Below are positions 33,668 to 43,582 of a stretch of 64,000 nt of DNA, piece by piece. A program made the translations under genes and the position numbers. This DNA comes from Erysipelotrichaceae bacterium. Lineage in GTDB: Bacteria; Bacillota_I; Bacilli_A; Erysipelotrichales; Erysipelotrichaceae. The notes below the pieces were generated by a model. That model saw only the letters and a list, made by a program, of their open reading frames with translations, had not been told where the DNA came from and did no database searches. The stretch's first letter is position 1. Every line of letters starts with the position of its first letter. The stretch is taken from positions 1 to 64,000 of the forward strand of contig JAFRBQ010000008.1 of NCBI GenBank assembly GCA_017404785.1, in the 5' to 3' direction.

Positions 33668-36583
33668 ATGAATAAGCTTGACCTGCTGAAATTTCTTGAT
33701 GATTACAATACCAGCGAAGACAACTTCGATTTTTATCGCATACTCGATAAGACGGATTTTGATGAGCTCATCTGCATCGATCTGAAAAACGAAAAATATC
33801 ATTATATCCATCACACCTCGAATAAGTATTATTCAAATCTCTATCAGGGCGATTTTTCCAATCTGAAGAGTTTTGCGCAAGGCGGTTATCTTCATCCGGA
33901 GGATGCGGAAAGATATCTGAGGGACTTTGATCTTTCAACGATCAAAGAAAGACTTAAGAATGCCAGCCCTAAAGGCATGCTCAAGGGGTTTTATCGGGTC
34001 AAAGGCATCGACGGTTCCTTTATTGAGACCAAGCAACTGATCATCTCCGGCGAGCTGCTGGGCAGTGATGATTCTTTGCTTTATATCTATGTCTATGACA
34101 ATGCGACAAGACAGGAAAGAGCCGATAAACAGAAACACGAGCGCAGTGAGATAACCGGTCTTTATGAAGGCCTGAGTTTCTTCAAGGAAGTCAGAAAGAA
34201 GTTCAAGGAACTAGATGAGAAATGGTGCGTCATTGATATCATGATCAGAAAGCACTCTCTTTTCTCCGACTGGTATGGTGTTGATCGCGGAAACTATCTG
34301 CTGACGATGGAAGCTGAACTGCTCAAGCAGTATGCGATCGATAATAACGGTATGGCCGGTTTCATGGGCCAGAATGAGTTCTGTCTGATCGTTCCTTATG
34401 ACAAGGAAAAGATCAAAGAGCTCTATGCAGCAGTCAAGAATCTGGTCGAGACGATCAGTTCGGTCGAGACTTTCATTCCGGTCTTTGGTGTTGCGATCTA
34501 TGACGGCACATGCGGCGATATCAGAGAATACTACAACAGGGCAGCTCTGATCTGTGAAGTCATTGATTACAGCGAAGATGATTATATAAGGGAATACGAC
34601 TACAGGATCCATGAGAAGAATCAGGAAGAGTATCAGCTGATCTATGATTTTGAACAGGCTCTTGATGCCGGTCAGATCGAATTCTTCATTCAGCCGCAGA
34701 TCAGGCTTCCGGACAGGAAGATCGTCGGTGGCGAAGCTCTGGCCCGCTGGAAGAGAAAAGGTGAATTTGTTTCACCGGCCTATTTTGTACCGATCCTGGA
34801 AAAATACAACCTGATCACCAAGCTCGACAAGAGCCTGTGGCACAGTGTGTGTTCCAATATAAGACAGATGATCGACGACGGCATCACACCGGTGCCTGTT
34901 TCGGTCAATGTCTCCCGTATCGATATCCTGACGATCGATGTTCTTTCATATCTAAACAATCTTCTGAAGGAATTTGATCTGAGTCCAAAGTATCTGCACG
35001 TAGAGATCACCGAGTCAGCCTATGCAGAGAACTCGACCTATATCTCGGAGACGATCAGAAAGATCAGAGAGAGCGGTTTTGTGGTACTGATGGATGACTT
35101 CGGTTCCGGCTATTCATCCTTGAACATGTTGAAGAACATGACAGTAGACGTAATAAAACTTGATGCACAGTTCCTCAATATCTCTGAAGATAATATCCAG
35201 AAGGGCATAAACATCATCGAATCAGTCGTCAATATGACCAAGACGCTCAGCATTCCGATCATCGTCGAAGGCGTCGAACAGCCATTGCAGGCAGAGTATC
35301 TTTCCGATCTTGGTTGCCAGTACATGCAGGGCTTCTACTTCTACAGACCGATGTCGATCGATGAATTCAAGAAACTGATCTCTGATCCGGAGAAAATCGA
35401 TCTCAATGGTTTTATCATGAAGGCCAACCAGCAGTTACATATCAGAGAATTTCTTGATGAAAACATCTATTCCGATGCGATGCTCAACAACATCATCGGT
35501 CCGGTCGCTTTCTATCTGTGGAAAGATGAAAATATCGATATCATCAGATACAACCAGCAGTTCTTTGAACTGGTCGGCATCGATTCCAAGGATTTCTCTC
35601 AGCGCATCAACAGTATTCAGGAGTTCATTCATCCTCATGATGTCGACAAGCTTTTTGAGATGCTCAAATACGCCAAGATCCATCATGTCCTGGGTTCTAA
35701 AGGCGTAGTAAGAGCCTTCAGACCGAATGGTGAGACTGTCATGATGTCGCTGCAGGTCTATCTGTTTGAAGAAAGAAGCGACGGAACGGTATTCTATGTC
35801 TCTGCTCATGATATCTCACAGCTCGATTTCGACTCCAGCAGTTTCCCTGGCGGTTATTTCCGCTGCAGTTATGATGATGGATTTGAACTGCTGTTTGTCT
35901 CACCGAACTTTGAAAAACTCACCGGCTACAATCAGTCCGAGATCGTCGAGCTTTTTGACAACAGGCTCATCAATATGATCCATCCTGATGACCGCCAGCG
36001 AGTGCTTGATGAATGTCGTGATTCCAGAGGTGGAAAGACCGCTGATATTTCGCCATACCGTCTTAAGAATAAGGACAATGATTACATCTATGTTGCGGAA
36101 CAGAACATGATCTCCAACATGTATGGAACACTGTGCTATCAGGTCGTTGCGATTGATATCAATGATTCCATGAAACTGCGCAATCAGATGGACTTACTTT
36201 CCATCTACCTTAACGATACGATCATGATGGCCCATCGTGTCAACGGTGTTCTTAAATATGAAGTCGTCATCTATGACAGCTTTATGAAGGAAAAGATGGA
36301 ACTCGATTCCAGACAGTTTGAGGAAGCTCTTAATAACGGAGAGTTCTGTAAACTTGTAAGGGGTTATGACAGCAGGATAAGTCACACCGAATATACCGAA
36401 CGCTTTTTAAGCGAGATCGTCGACAGCTACAAGAGCATCAGTGTAAAGTCTCCGGATGGTGATGATATCGATATTCTCGTACATGCCGACAAGGTCGAGA
36501 ACAACACGATGACCGAATATGTCGTCATGATGCATGTTGTAAGAAACAAGAGTCTCATCAATATCGATAGTATGAATATTTAG
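33668..36583 (+). CDS. GGDEF-like / EAL / PAS signalling protein, predicted c-di-GMP phosphodiesterase
   Basis: 971 residues, no membrane helix. Order: an N-terminal PAS-like sensor (~20-165), a degenerate GGDEF domain (~180-310; GQNEF at 234-238 replaces GGDEF), an EAL domain (~325-565) and two PAS modules (~605-835) with a further C-terminal part. The EAL domain keeps its catalytic set: EALARWK (Glu356), NVSRIDI, EITESAY, DDFGSGYSS, IKLDAQF and EGVEQ, so c-di-GMP hydrolysis is plausible and synthesis is not. C-terminal PAS modules are unusual, as PAS normally precedes EAL. AAGGAGAG precedes the ATG. c-di-GMP often controls type IV pili, encoded 15 kb away. Confidence 0.9.
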   Translation: MNKLDLLKFLDDYNTSEDNFDFYRILDKTDFDELICIDLKNEKYHYIHHTSNKYYSNLYQGDFSNLKSFAQGGYLHPEDAERYLRDFDLSTIKERLKNASPKGMLKGFYRVKGIDGSFIETKQLIISGELLGSDDSLLYIYVYDNATRQERADKQKHERSEITGLYEGLSFFKEVRKKFKELDEKWCVIDIMIRKHSLFSDWYGVDRGNYLLTMEAELLKQYAIDNNGMAGFMGQNEFCLIVPYDKEKIKELYAAVKNLVETISSVETFIPVFGVAIYDGTCGDIREYYNRAALICEVIDYSEDDYIREYDYRIHEKNQEEYQLIYDFEQALDAGQIEFFIQPQIRLPDRKIVGGEALARWKRKGEFVSPAYFVPILEKYNLITKLDKSLWHSVCSNIRQMIDDGITPVPVSVNVSRIDILTIDVLSYLNNLLKEFDLSPKYLHVEITESAYAENSTYISETIRKIRESGFVVLMDDFGSGYSSLNMLKNMTVDVIKLDAQFLNISEDNIQKGINIIESVVNMTKTLSIPIIVEGVEQPLQAEYLSDLGCQYMQGFYFYRPMSIDEFKKLISDPEKIDLNGFIMKANQQLHIREFLDENIYSDAMLNNIIGPVAFYLWKDENIDIIRYNQQFFELVGIDSKDFSQRINSIQEFIHPHDVDKLFEMLKYAKIHHVLGSKGVVRAFRPNGETVMMSLQVYLFEERSDGTVFYVSAHDISQLDFDSSSFPGGYFRCSYDDGFELLFVSPNFEKLTGYNQSEIVELFDNRLINMIHPDDRQRVLDECRDSRGGKTADISPYRLKNKDNDYIYVAEQNMISNMYGTLCYQVVAIDINDSMKLRNQMDLLSIYLNDTIMMAHRVNGVLKYEVVIYDSFMKEKMELDSRQFEEALNNGEFCKLVRGYDSRISHTEYTERFLSEIVDSYKSISVKSPDGDDIDILVHADKVENNTMTEYVVMMHVVRNKSLINIDSMNI

Positions 36584-36591
36584 GAATATTA

Positions 36592-37713
36592 ATGTCAGTG
36601 GAAAATACAAATCTTTCAAGAAACGATCTGATCATCAGATATAACGTCATAGGCATCGTAACAAATACGGTGCTTTCTGTATTCAAGATAATTATCGGTA
36701 CGCTGTCTTTTGCCCATGCGATGATCCTGGATGGCATCAACGGTTTTTCGGATGTCATGTCCTATGTTCTGGCGATCGTATCATCAGCGCTTAATAAAAG
36801 AGGCGGCAGCAAGAATCTGCCGATGGGCTATGGAAGGCTGGAATATCTTTTCTCTCTGGCGACAACGATCCTGGTCATGTATGTGGGCTTCCGCTCCATC
36901 TTTGATGCGATCAACGCGATCCGCCATCCTCACGAAGCACCTGAATACAATATGGCGATCGTCATCGTAGCTTTGGCTTCTTTTCTGCTCAAATCCGTTT
37001 ATGGCTTTTTCTTGAGAAAGAAAGGAAAGGAGTTGAAATCCATCGCCATGGTGATGTCGGGTACCGACAGTATCTGTGACTCCTTTGTCTCCATTGCCAT
37101 CCTTTTGGCCATGTTCATCTACAAGACGACCGGTGCCGATATCGAACACTATCTGTGTATCGTGATCGCCCTGCTGATCATCCTGACCGGTATCAAGATG
37201 CTCAGGGAATGCATGAACAAGATCCTGGGTACCAGAGTCGATTCGGAGTTCAAGAAGCAGATCACCAATATGATCATTGCCGAAAAGGAAGTACTCAATG
37301 TGGCCAACCTGGTAATTCACAACTATGGGGAAAACGTCTATGTCGGTTCCGTCGATATCGAAGTCGATCCGAAAATGAGAGCGATCAGGATAACTGAACT
37401 TTCCCGCCGTATCATCGGCAAGGCGGAAGAACTTGGCTTGAAACTTACCAGTGTCGGTATCAATGCCTCCGACTACGACAACAAACAGGCGGACCAGATC
37501 TACGATCAGATCATAGACAAGGTCATCCATTTTGAAGGGATCGAACGCATCAATTCCTTCTCGATCGATTTCCGGAAGAAACTGATCTCCTTCTATATTG
37601 TGATGGATTATGCCGTCAAAGATAAGGAAGAAAAAAAGGCCGAATTTCTGAAACAGATACAGGAGATGTATCCCGATTTTTCGATCGAGATCTATACGGC
37701 AGTTGATCTCTAA
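36592..37713 (+). CDS. Cation diffusion facilitator (CDF) metal exporter
   Basis: 373 residues. Six membrane helices in the first ~215 residues with LDGINGFSDVMSYVLAI (metal-site Asp residues) in helix 2 and GTDSICDSFVSIAILLA in helix 5. A cytosolic ferredoxin-like domain follows (~220-300; VLNVANLVIHNYGENVYVGS) and a longer-than-usual tail of ~70 residues that looks like a second small alpha-beta domain. CDF proteins export Zn2+, Mn2+, Fe2+ or Co2+ in exchange for protons; the metal cannot be read reliably. It begins eight bases after the EAL gene. Confidence 0.88.
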   Translation: MSVENTNLSRNDLIIRYNVIGIVTNTVLSVFKIIIGTLSFAHAMILDGINGFSDVMSYVLAIVSSALNKRGGSKNLPMGYGRLEYLFSLATTILVMYVGFRSIFDAINAIRHPHEAPEYNMAIVIVALASFLLKSVYGFFLRKKGKELKSIAMVMSGTDSICDSFVSIAILLAMFIYKTTGADIEHYLCIVIALLIILTGIKMLRECMNKILGTRVDSEFKKQITNMIIAEKEVLNVANLVIHNYGENVYVGSVDIEVDPKMRAIRITELSRRIIGKAEELGLKLTSVGINASDYDNKQADQIYDQIIDKVIHFEGIERINSFSIDFRKKLISFYIVMDYAVKDKEEKKAEFLKQIQEMYPDFSIEIYTAVDL

Positions 37714-37742
37714 AAAAAGTTAATAACAGACATATCTTCACA

Positions 37743-37772
37743 AGATGGCTGAATATGGTCATCTTTTTTTTT
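37743..37772 (+). terminator. Terminator after the CDF gene
   Basis: AGATGGCT (37743-37750) pairs with GGTCATCT (37757-37764, G-T pairs included), followed by eight T. Confidence 0.8.
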
Positions 37773-37906
37773 GTAATAATTTTTCATTTATTGAAAGATG
37801 CGACATTTTTGGAAGAAAAAAGCTGTTTATTTTAATAGGATGGGTGAAGAAATAGTGATACAATTGATTAGAATTCGGTTTTTTGAATAGAAAGAAGGAT
37901 TATGAT

Positions 37907-39511
37907 ATGGAAAATATCAATTTGGAAGAATATGGAATAACTGGTACAAAGCAGATAGTATACAATCCAAGCTATGAACTCTTATTTGAAGAAGAGATGA
38001 AGCCTGAACTGGAAGGCTATGAAAAAGGACAGCTGACTGAGCTTGATGCCGTCAATGTCATGACAGGTATCTATACAGGACGTTCTCCTAAGGATAAGTA
38101 TCTGGTCGTCGATGAAAACTCCAAGGATACTGTCTGGTGGACTACACCGGAATATCCTAACGATAATCACCCGATGTCCATGGAGGCCTGGGAAAAAGTC
38201 AAGAGGATCGCCAAGGATGAGTTATGCAACAAGCGTCTGTTTGTGGTCGATGCCTATTGCGGTGCCAACAAGGATACCAGAATGGCTGTCCGTTTCATCA
38301 TGGAAGTCGCCTGGCAGGCTCACTTTGTCAGAAACATGTTCATCAAGCCGACGGAAGAAGAACTCAAGACTTTCAAGCCTGACTTCAAGGTCTATTGCGC
38401 TTCCAAGGCTAAAGTTGATGACTACAGGGAATTAGGTCTTAACTCCGAGACCTGCATCGCTTTCAACATCACTTCCAGGGAACAGGTCATCATCAATACC
38501 TGGTATGGCGGTGAAATGAAGAAGGGTATGTTCTCAATGATGAACTACTATCTGCCTTTAAAGGGCATTGCTTCAATGCACTGCTCTGCCAATACCGATA
38601 TGGAAGGCAAGAATACCGCCATCTTCTTTGGTTTATCAGGAACAGGAAAGACTACGCTTTCTACCGATCCTAAGAGACTTCTGGTTGGTGATGATGAACA
38701 CGGTTGGGATGACAATGGTGTCTTCAACCTTGAAGGCGGCTGCTATGCCAAGGTCATCGATCTTGACAAGGAATCTGAACCTGATATCTACAACGCGATC
38801 AGAAGAGATGCACTGTTAGAAAACGTTACTGTTGATGAAAACGGTAAGATCGATTTCCATGACAAGTCCGTCACGGAAAATACCCGTGTATCTTATCCGA
38901 TCGATCATATAAACAATATCGTAAAACCGATCTCTAGTGCACCGGCTGCCAACAACGTCATCTTCTTATCAGCTGATGCCTTTGGTGTGCTTCCTCCTGT
39001 TTCGATCCTTACACCGGAACAGACCAAGTATTACTTCCTTTCTGGCTTTACGGCTAAACTGGCCGGAACCGAAAGAGGGATCACTGAACCTACACCGACA
39101 TTCTCAGCCTGCTTTGGTCAGGCGTTCCTGGAACTGCATCCGACCAAGTATGCAACAGAACTGGTAAAGAAGATGGAAAAATCAGGAGCCAAGGCATACC
39201 TTGTCAATACCGGCTGGAATGGCACAGGAAAGAGAATCTCCATCAAGGATACCCGTGGTATCATCGATGCGATCTTGAATGGTGCGATCAATAAGTCTGA
39301 GACCAAGAAGATCCCATACTTTGATCTTGAAGTACCGACTGCTCTTGAAGGTGTCGACAGCAATATCCTCGATCCTAGAGACACATATGCTGATAGGAAT
39401 CAGTGGGAAGAAAAGGCCAAGGATCTTGCCTCAAGGTTCATCAAGAACTTCAAGAAATATGAAACAAACGCTGAAGGAAAGGCTTTAGTTGAAGCTGGAC
39501 CTAAACTGTAG
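37907..39511 (+). CDS. pckA: Phosphoenolpyruvate carboxykinase (ATP)
   Basis: 534 residues. P-loop [11 protein letters not shown], metal-binding [19 protein letters not shown] and the substrate motif [11 protein letters not shown] mark the ATP-using family. Interconverts oxaloacetate + ATP and PEP + CO2 + ADP; in rumen and gut anaerobes it often runs towards oxaloacetate. ATG 37907 with AAGAAGGA upstream is preferred over an upstream in-frame TTG. It is followed eight bases later by oadA, linking PEP, oxaloacetate and pyruvate in one operon. Confidence 0.95.
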   Translation: MENINLEEYGITGTKQIVYNPSYELLFEEEMKPELEGYEKGQLTELDAVNVMTGIYTGRSPKDKYLVVDENSKDTVWWTTPEYPNDNHPMSMEAWEKVKRIAKDELCNKRLFVVDAYCGANKDTRMAVRFIMEVAWQAHFVRNMFIKPTEEELKTFKPDFKVYCASKAKVDDYRELGLNSETCIAFNITSREQVIINTWYGGEMKKGMFSMMNYYLPLKGIASMHCSANTDMEGKNTAIFFGLSGTGKTTLSTDPKRLLVGDDEHGWDDNGVFNLEGGCYAKVIDLDKESEPDIYNAIRRDALLENVTVDENGKIDFHDKSVTENTRVSYPIDHINNIVKPISSAPAANNVIFLSADAFGVLPPVSILTPEQTKYYFLSGFTAKLAGTERGITEPTPTFSACFGQAFLELHPTKYATELVKKMEKSGAKAYLVNTGWNGTGKRISIKDTRGIIDAILNGAINKSETKKIPYFDLEVPTALEGVDSNILDPRDTYADRNQWEEKAKDLASRFIKNFKKYETNAEGKALVEAGPKL

Positions 39512-39519
39512 GAGATAAA

Positions 39520-40887
39520 ATGGTAAAGATTGTTGAGACTTCGCTCCGTGACGGTCATCAGTCGCTGTTTGCGACCAGAATGACAACGGAGGAAGTAGTA
39601 AAACTCGCCAGGATCTATGACAACGCCGGCTACCGTGCTTTAGAGGTATGGGGTGGGGCAACTTTTGATGCCTGCCTGCGTTTCCTAAATGAGGATCCCT
39701 GGGAGAGACTAAGAGAAGTAAGAAAAGTCGTCAAGAAGACCAAACTGCAGATGCTGTTCAGGGGACAGAACATCCTGGGCTATCGTCACTATTCCGATGA
39801 TGTCGTTGACATGTTCTGCAAGAAGTCGATTGAAAACGGCATCGATATCATCAGAGTCTTCGATGCTTTGAATGATTTAAGAAACCTCAAACAGGCGGTG
39901 GCTTCCACCAAGAAATACGGCAGTGAATGTCAGATCGCCTTGTCCTATACGACTTCACCGGTCCACACGATCGATTATTATGTGGAACTGGCCAAGGAAG
40001 TTGAAGCGCTTGGTGCCGATTCCATCTGCATCAAGGATATGGCCGGCGTGCTTTTACCGGAAGATGCCAAGAAACTGGTCAAGGCCATCAAGAAGGAAAG
40101 CAAGCTGCCTCTGGAACTTCACTCCCATGCTACGGCCGGGGTATGTGAAATGGCCTATAAGGCAGCCATTGAAGCCGGTGTGGATATCGTCGATACGAGC
40201 CTGTCACCACTTTCAAACGGTACAGCTCAGCCTTCAACACAGGCTCTGGCCATTTCATTAAAAGGAACCAAATACGATCCAAAACTCAATATGGATGTCC
40301 TGCACGAAGCAGAACCTATCGTTACGGAGATCGTCGATAAGTATGTCGTCAACGGCTTGCTCAACACCAAGTCTTTGCAGGTCAATCCGAATCTGTTGAC
40401 CTATCAGGTACCTGGTGGCATGCTGTCAAACATGATCAAACAGCTTAGTGATCAGGGTGCCATGGACAAGTATGAAGAAGTTCTTAGGGAGATCCCGAAG
40501 GTCAGAAAGGACCTCGGTTATCCACCACTTGTCACCCCGATGTCCCAGATGGTCGGAACCCAATCCGTACTCAATATCCTGAATGGTGAAAGATACAAGA
40601 TCTGCATCAAGGAAGTCAAGGACTACCTGCAGGGCAAGTATGGCAAGGCTCCTTCCAAGGTCGATCCGAAGATCAGAAAGAAGATCATCGGTGATCAGAA
40701 GGTCATCAGATGCCGTCCGGCTGATCTGCTTGAACCGGAATTTGAAAAACTCAAGAAGAAATATAAAGGCATTGCCAGATGCGATGAAGATGTACTGTCA
40801 CTGGCACTGTTTGAAAATGTCGCTGCTGAATTCCTGAAGAAGAAATACAGTGACAGCGAAACAGAAGAATTTGAAATGTTCATATAG
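39520..40887 (+). CDS. oadA: Oxaloacetate decarboxylase alpha subunit (carboxyltransferase)
   Basis: 455 residues: the TIM-barrel carboxyltransferase with ETSLRDGHQS (metal Asp11), the Lys that becomes carbamylated in SICIKDMAG and the His pair in LELHSHATAG, then the PYC_OADA tail. The C-terminal biotin domain often fused to OadA is missing here; it is supplied as a separate gene (41145-41495). Transfers CO2 from oxaloacetate to biotin. Could also be named pyruvate carboxylase subunit B, but the oadB gene nearby favours the decarboxylase. Confidence 0.93.
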   Translation: MVKIVETSLRDGHQSLFATRMTTEEVVKLARIYDNAGYRALEVWGGATFDACLRFLNEDPWERLREVRKVVKKTKLQMLFRGQNILGYRHYSDDVVDMFCKKSIENGIDIIRVFDALNDLRNLKQAVASTKKYGSECQIALSYTTSPVHTIDYYVELAKEVEALGADSICIKDMAGVLLPEDAKKLVKAIKKESKLPLELHSHATAGVCEMAYKAAIEAGVDIVDTSLSPLSNGTAQPSTQALAISLKGTKYDPKLNMDVLHEAEPIVTEIVDKYVVNGLLNTKSLQVNPNLLTYQVPGGMLSNMIKQLSDQGAMDKYEEVLREIPKVRKDLGYPPLVTPMSQMVGTQSVLNILNGERYKICIKEVKDYLQGKYGKAPSKVDPKIRKKIIGDQKVIRCRPADLLEPEFEKLKKKYKGIARCDEDVLSLALFENVAAEFLKKKYSDSETEEFEMFI

Positions 40888-40899
40888 GAGGACATATAG

Positions 40900-41145
40900 A
40901 TGAAATATTCAGGCTTGATTGCGATCGCTGTCTACAGTGTCATCCTGTATCTGATCCTGAAGCTTCCAAAAAAGAAAAAGGGAGCAGCTGAAACAGAAAC
41001 TATCAAAGAAACTGAAAGAGTTGAAGTTGAAAGACTTGACCCTGAAGATGAAGACGCAACAGTGGCGTGTCTGGTGGCAGCTATCGATTGCCGTCAGCAG
41101 TATCACAAGAATGTACAGATCATAGGCGTGAGGAGGATCTCATAA
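40900..41145 (+). CDS. oadG: OadG-like gamma subunit
   Basis: 81 residues. A single N-terminal membrane helix (YSGLIAIAVYSVILYLILKL), a Lys-rich stretch, a charged linker and a short conserved end (EDATVACLVAAIDCRQQYHK). This is the shape of OadG-type small subunits that anchor the carboxyltransferase to the membrane part. Position between oadA and the biotin carrier supports it. AGGAGG precedes the start, and its TAA overlaps the next ATG by one base. Confidence 0.75.
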   Translation: MKYSGLIAIAVYSVILYLILKLPKKKKGAAETETIKETERVEVERLDPEDEDATVACLVAAIDCRQQYHKNVQIIGVRRIS

Positions 41146-41495
41146 TGAAAGTATATAAAGTAAAAGTCAATGGCAAGGTCTACGAAGTAGAACTTGAAGC
41201 AGTAGATGAAGTTGACAGTTCGATTGAAACTGTCAAGACAGAAGTCAAAAAAGAAACAAAGAAGGAAGAAGTGAGTGAAGGTTCCAACCAGATCCTGGCT
41301 CCGATCGCCGGCAAGATCCTGGAAATAAAGGTCAAAGTTGGTGACAGCGTCAAGAAAGGCGAAACTGTGGCTGTTATTGAAGCCATGAAACTCGAAAACG
41401 AGATCCAGTCCGCTTTTTCCGGCAAGGTCAAACAGATCGTTGTTTCCAAAGGCGATGATGTCCGCAACAAGGATGTCCTGATCGTACTGGAATAA
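41145..41495 (+). CDS. Biotin carboxyl carrier protein of oxaloacetate decarboxylase
   Basis: 116 residues. The biotinyl domain (~50-116) has EAMKLENEI with the biotinylated Lys82 and the closing VRNKDVLIVLE. The N-terminal ~28 residues (VYKVKVNGKVYEVELEAVDE) are the usual lead-in strands, then an acidic/Lys linker. ATG 41145, with AGGAGG 8-14 bases upstream, is used instead of a longer frame start at 41067 that overlaps oadG. The stop overlaps the birA ATG by one base, so the ligase that charges it is translationally coupled. Confidence 0.92.
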   Translation: MKVYKVKVNGKVYEVELEAVDEVDSSIETVKTEVKKETKKEEVSEGSNQILAPIAGKILEIKVKVGDSVKKGETVAVIEAMKLENEIQSAFSGKVKQIVVSKGDDVRNKDVLIVLE

Positions 41496-42205
41496 TGAAG
41501 GAACTGTTTTTTGAATCCATCGATTCAACAAACACCTATCTCAAGGATCACTATGAAGAACTTGAAGATTTCACTTTTGTAAGAGCCGATCTGCAGACTG
41601 CCGGCAAAGGCCGAAGCGGTCGAAAATGGCTCTCCAACAAGGGAGAAAACCTGATGTTTTCTCTGCTTATCAAAGATAAAAATCTGATCGAGAAATTCAG
41701 ACAGCTCTCGGTGGAATCAGCCTATCTTGTCCTGAAGACACTGGAAAAATATGGCCTTCAAGATCTCAGTATCAAGTGGCCCAATGATGTCTATGTCAAA
41801 GGCAAGAAGATCTGTGGGATCCTGCTAGAAGCAATAAGCAGGGAGAAGATCGAATGTCTGATCATCGGGATCGGCATCAATGTCAATCAGAGTGAATTCA
41901 ATGGCGAATATCTGATCGAACCTACTTCCATGAAAAGGGAACTTAATAGACAGATCGATCTTATTGAACTCAAAGACATTCTGTTTGAAAGTTTAAGCAG
42001 TGAACTTGTAAGTGATCATTACGATAAGATAAAGAAATATGATTATCTCAAAGGAAAAACAGTCTCCTGTGAGATAAACAAGGAAATCAAAACTATCACC
42101 GTCATCGGGATCGATGAAGACTACTCTTTAAAGGTCATCGCTGGCGGAAAGGAAACAAAGCTCCAGTCCGGAGAGATCAGTTTCCATATACAAGGGGGAT
42201 TATAA
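41495..42205 (+). CDS. birA: Biotin-protein ligase (BirA without HTH)
   Basis: 236 residues. Starts directly with the catalytic domain (FESIDSTNTYLKDH), has the biotin-binding GKGRSGRKWLS and IKWPNDVYVKGKKICGILLE, and a short C-terminal beta domain (YDYLKGKTVSC). The DNA-binding helix-turn-helix of regulatory BirA is absent, so it only attaches biotin. Lying inside the oad operon, right after the carrier protein, it is probably devoted to that substrate. Confidence 0.93.
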   Translation: MKELFFESIDSTNTYLKDHYEELEDFTFVRADLQTAGKGRSGRKWLSNKGENLMFSLLIKDKNLIEKFRQLSVESAYLVLKTLEKYGLQDLSIKWPNDVYVKGKKICGILLEAISREKIECLIIGIGINVNQSEFNGEYLIEPTSMKRELNRQIDLIELKDILFESLSSELVSDHYDKIKKYDYLKGKTVSCEINKEIKTITVIGIDEDYSLKVIAGGKETKLQSGEISFHIQGGL

Positions 42206-43324
42206 ATGAGCTTTCTTTATGAAAATATCTTCGCTCTTACCTGGCAACAGGTCACGATGTGGGTAATAGGAGGCATCCTTATCTATCTGGCGATCGTCAA
42301 GGATATGGAACCATCGCTCCTGCTTCCTATCGGTTTTGGAGCGATCCTGGTAAACCTGCCGTTTTCCGGCGCGGTTAATCAGTATGTCAATGGTGTCTTC
42401 CAGGAAGGACCGTTATCGACACTGTATGAAATGGGTATCTCAAACGAGTTGTTCCCACTATTGCTGTTTATCGGTATTGGTGCGATGTGCGATTTTGGAC
42501 CATTGCTTTCCAATCCGATGCTGATGATGTTTGGTGCAGCAGCCCAGTTTGGTATCTTCTTTACCTTCGTACTGGCTTCAATGTTCTTCCCGGTCAATGA
42601 CGCTGCATCTATCGCCACGATCGGTGCTGCCGATGGACCGACAGCGATCGTCGTTGCCCAGAAGCTTCATTCAACATATCTGAGCCCGATCATGGTCGCA
42701 GCTTATTCATATATGGCTCTGGTTCCGATCATTCAGCCTCCTGTCATCAGGCTTCTTACCAGTAAGAAGGAGAGAATGATCAGAATGGACTATGAACCGA
42801 AGGATGTCTCAAGACTTACAAGGATCCTGTTCCCGATCATCATCACGATCATTGCAGGCTTTGTCTCACCAGCTTCCGTATCACTGGTCGGTTTCCTGAT
42901 GTTTGGCAACCTCTTAAAGGAATGCGGTGTTCTTGGATCTTTGTCCGATACGGCACAGGGTGCTCTGGCTAATCTGATTACTCTGATCCTTGGCCTTACC
43001 ATTGCCTCCCAGATGCAGGCTGAACAGTTCCTTTCCATGGATACACTGCTGATCCTGGCCTTAGGCTTATTTGCCTTCGTCTTTGATACGGCAGGTGGCG
43101 TTCTGTTCGCCAAATTCCTGAACCTCTTCCTCAAGAAGAAGGTCAATCCGATGATCGGTGCCGCTGGTATTTCAGCCTTCCCGATGTCCGGAAGGATCAT
43201 CCATAAGATGGGTCTTCAGGAAGACAACCAGAACTTCTTACTCATGCATTCAATGGGTGTCAACGTTTCCGGCCAGATCGCTTCCGTTGTTGCGGGTGGT
43301 CTGATGCTGAGTTTCTTCCTTTAG
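42206..43324 (+). CDS. oadB: Oxaloacetate decarboxylase beta subunit (Na+ pump)
   Basis: 372 residues, about nine to eleven membrane helices. GIGAMCDFGPLLSNP, GAADGPTAIVVAQKL (with the Asp implicated in Na+ binding) and the C-terminal SGQIASVVAGG are family signatures. Decarboxylates carboxybiotin and exports Na+ with the energy released. Starts immediately after the birA stop, with AAGGGGG before the ATG. Same family as methylmalonyl-CoA and glutaconyl-CoA decarboxylase beta subunits; the oadA and pckA context supports oxaloacetate. Confidence 0.94.
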   Translation: MSFLYENIFALTWQQVTMWVIGGILIYLAIVKDMEPSLLLPIGFGAILVNLPFSGAVNQYVNGVFQEGPLSTLYEMGISNELFPLLLFIGIGAMCDFGPLLSNPMLMMFGAAAQFGIFFTFVLASMFFPVNDAASIATIGAADGPTAIVVAQKLHSTYLSPIMVAAYSYMALVPIIQPPVIRLLTSKKERMIRMDYEPKDVSRLTRILFPIIITIIAGFVSPASVSLVGFLMFGNLLKECGVLGSLSDTAQGALANLITLILGLTIASQMQAEQFLSMDTLLILALGLFAFVFDTAGGVLFAKFLNLFLKKKVNPMIGAAGISAFPMSGRIIHKMGLQEDNQNFLLMHSMGVNVSGQIASVVAGGLMLSFFL

Positions 43325-43337
43325 GAGGTAAATGAAG

Positions 43338-43472
43338 ATGAATTTTGAACCGATGAACTTCTTTATCAATCTGCCTTACATCCTTAAAGGCTGGTTAGGA
43401 ACATTTGCAGCATTGGGAACGATCGCCTTATCGGTGATCATCATGAACTATTTCACCGAAAAGAAGAAATAA
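43338..43472 (+). CDS. 44-aa membrane peptide at the end of the oad operon
   Basis: MNFEPMNFFINLPYILKGWL is followed by a hydrophobic helix (TFAALGTIALSVIIMNYF) and the basic end TEKKK. AGGAGG at 43323-43328, nine bases before ATG 43338, is an excellent ribosome binding site, and the operon terminator starts six bases after its stop, so it is very likely translated. Its size and single helix suggest an accessory subunit of the Na+ pump. I know no family name for it. The ATG at 43332, in frame, is too close to the ribosome binding site. Confidence 0.8.
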   Translation: MNFEPMNFFINLPYILKGWLGTFAALGTIALSVIIMNYFTEKKK

Positions 43473-43477
43473 TGATC

Positions 43478-43506
43478 AAAGTACAGTTAATTCTGTACTT
43501 TTTATT
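43478..43506 (+). terminator. Terminator of the pckA-oad operon
   Basis: AAAGTACAG (43478-43486) pairs perfectly with CTGTACTTT (43493-43501), followed by TTATTTG. Confidence 0.85.
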
Positions 43507-43582
43507 TGACTTTTTTGAAGACTTCGAGATTTTACTAAAATAAGAAAAATCTCAGAATGCAGCATTCTATTCTCTCCGTGTA

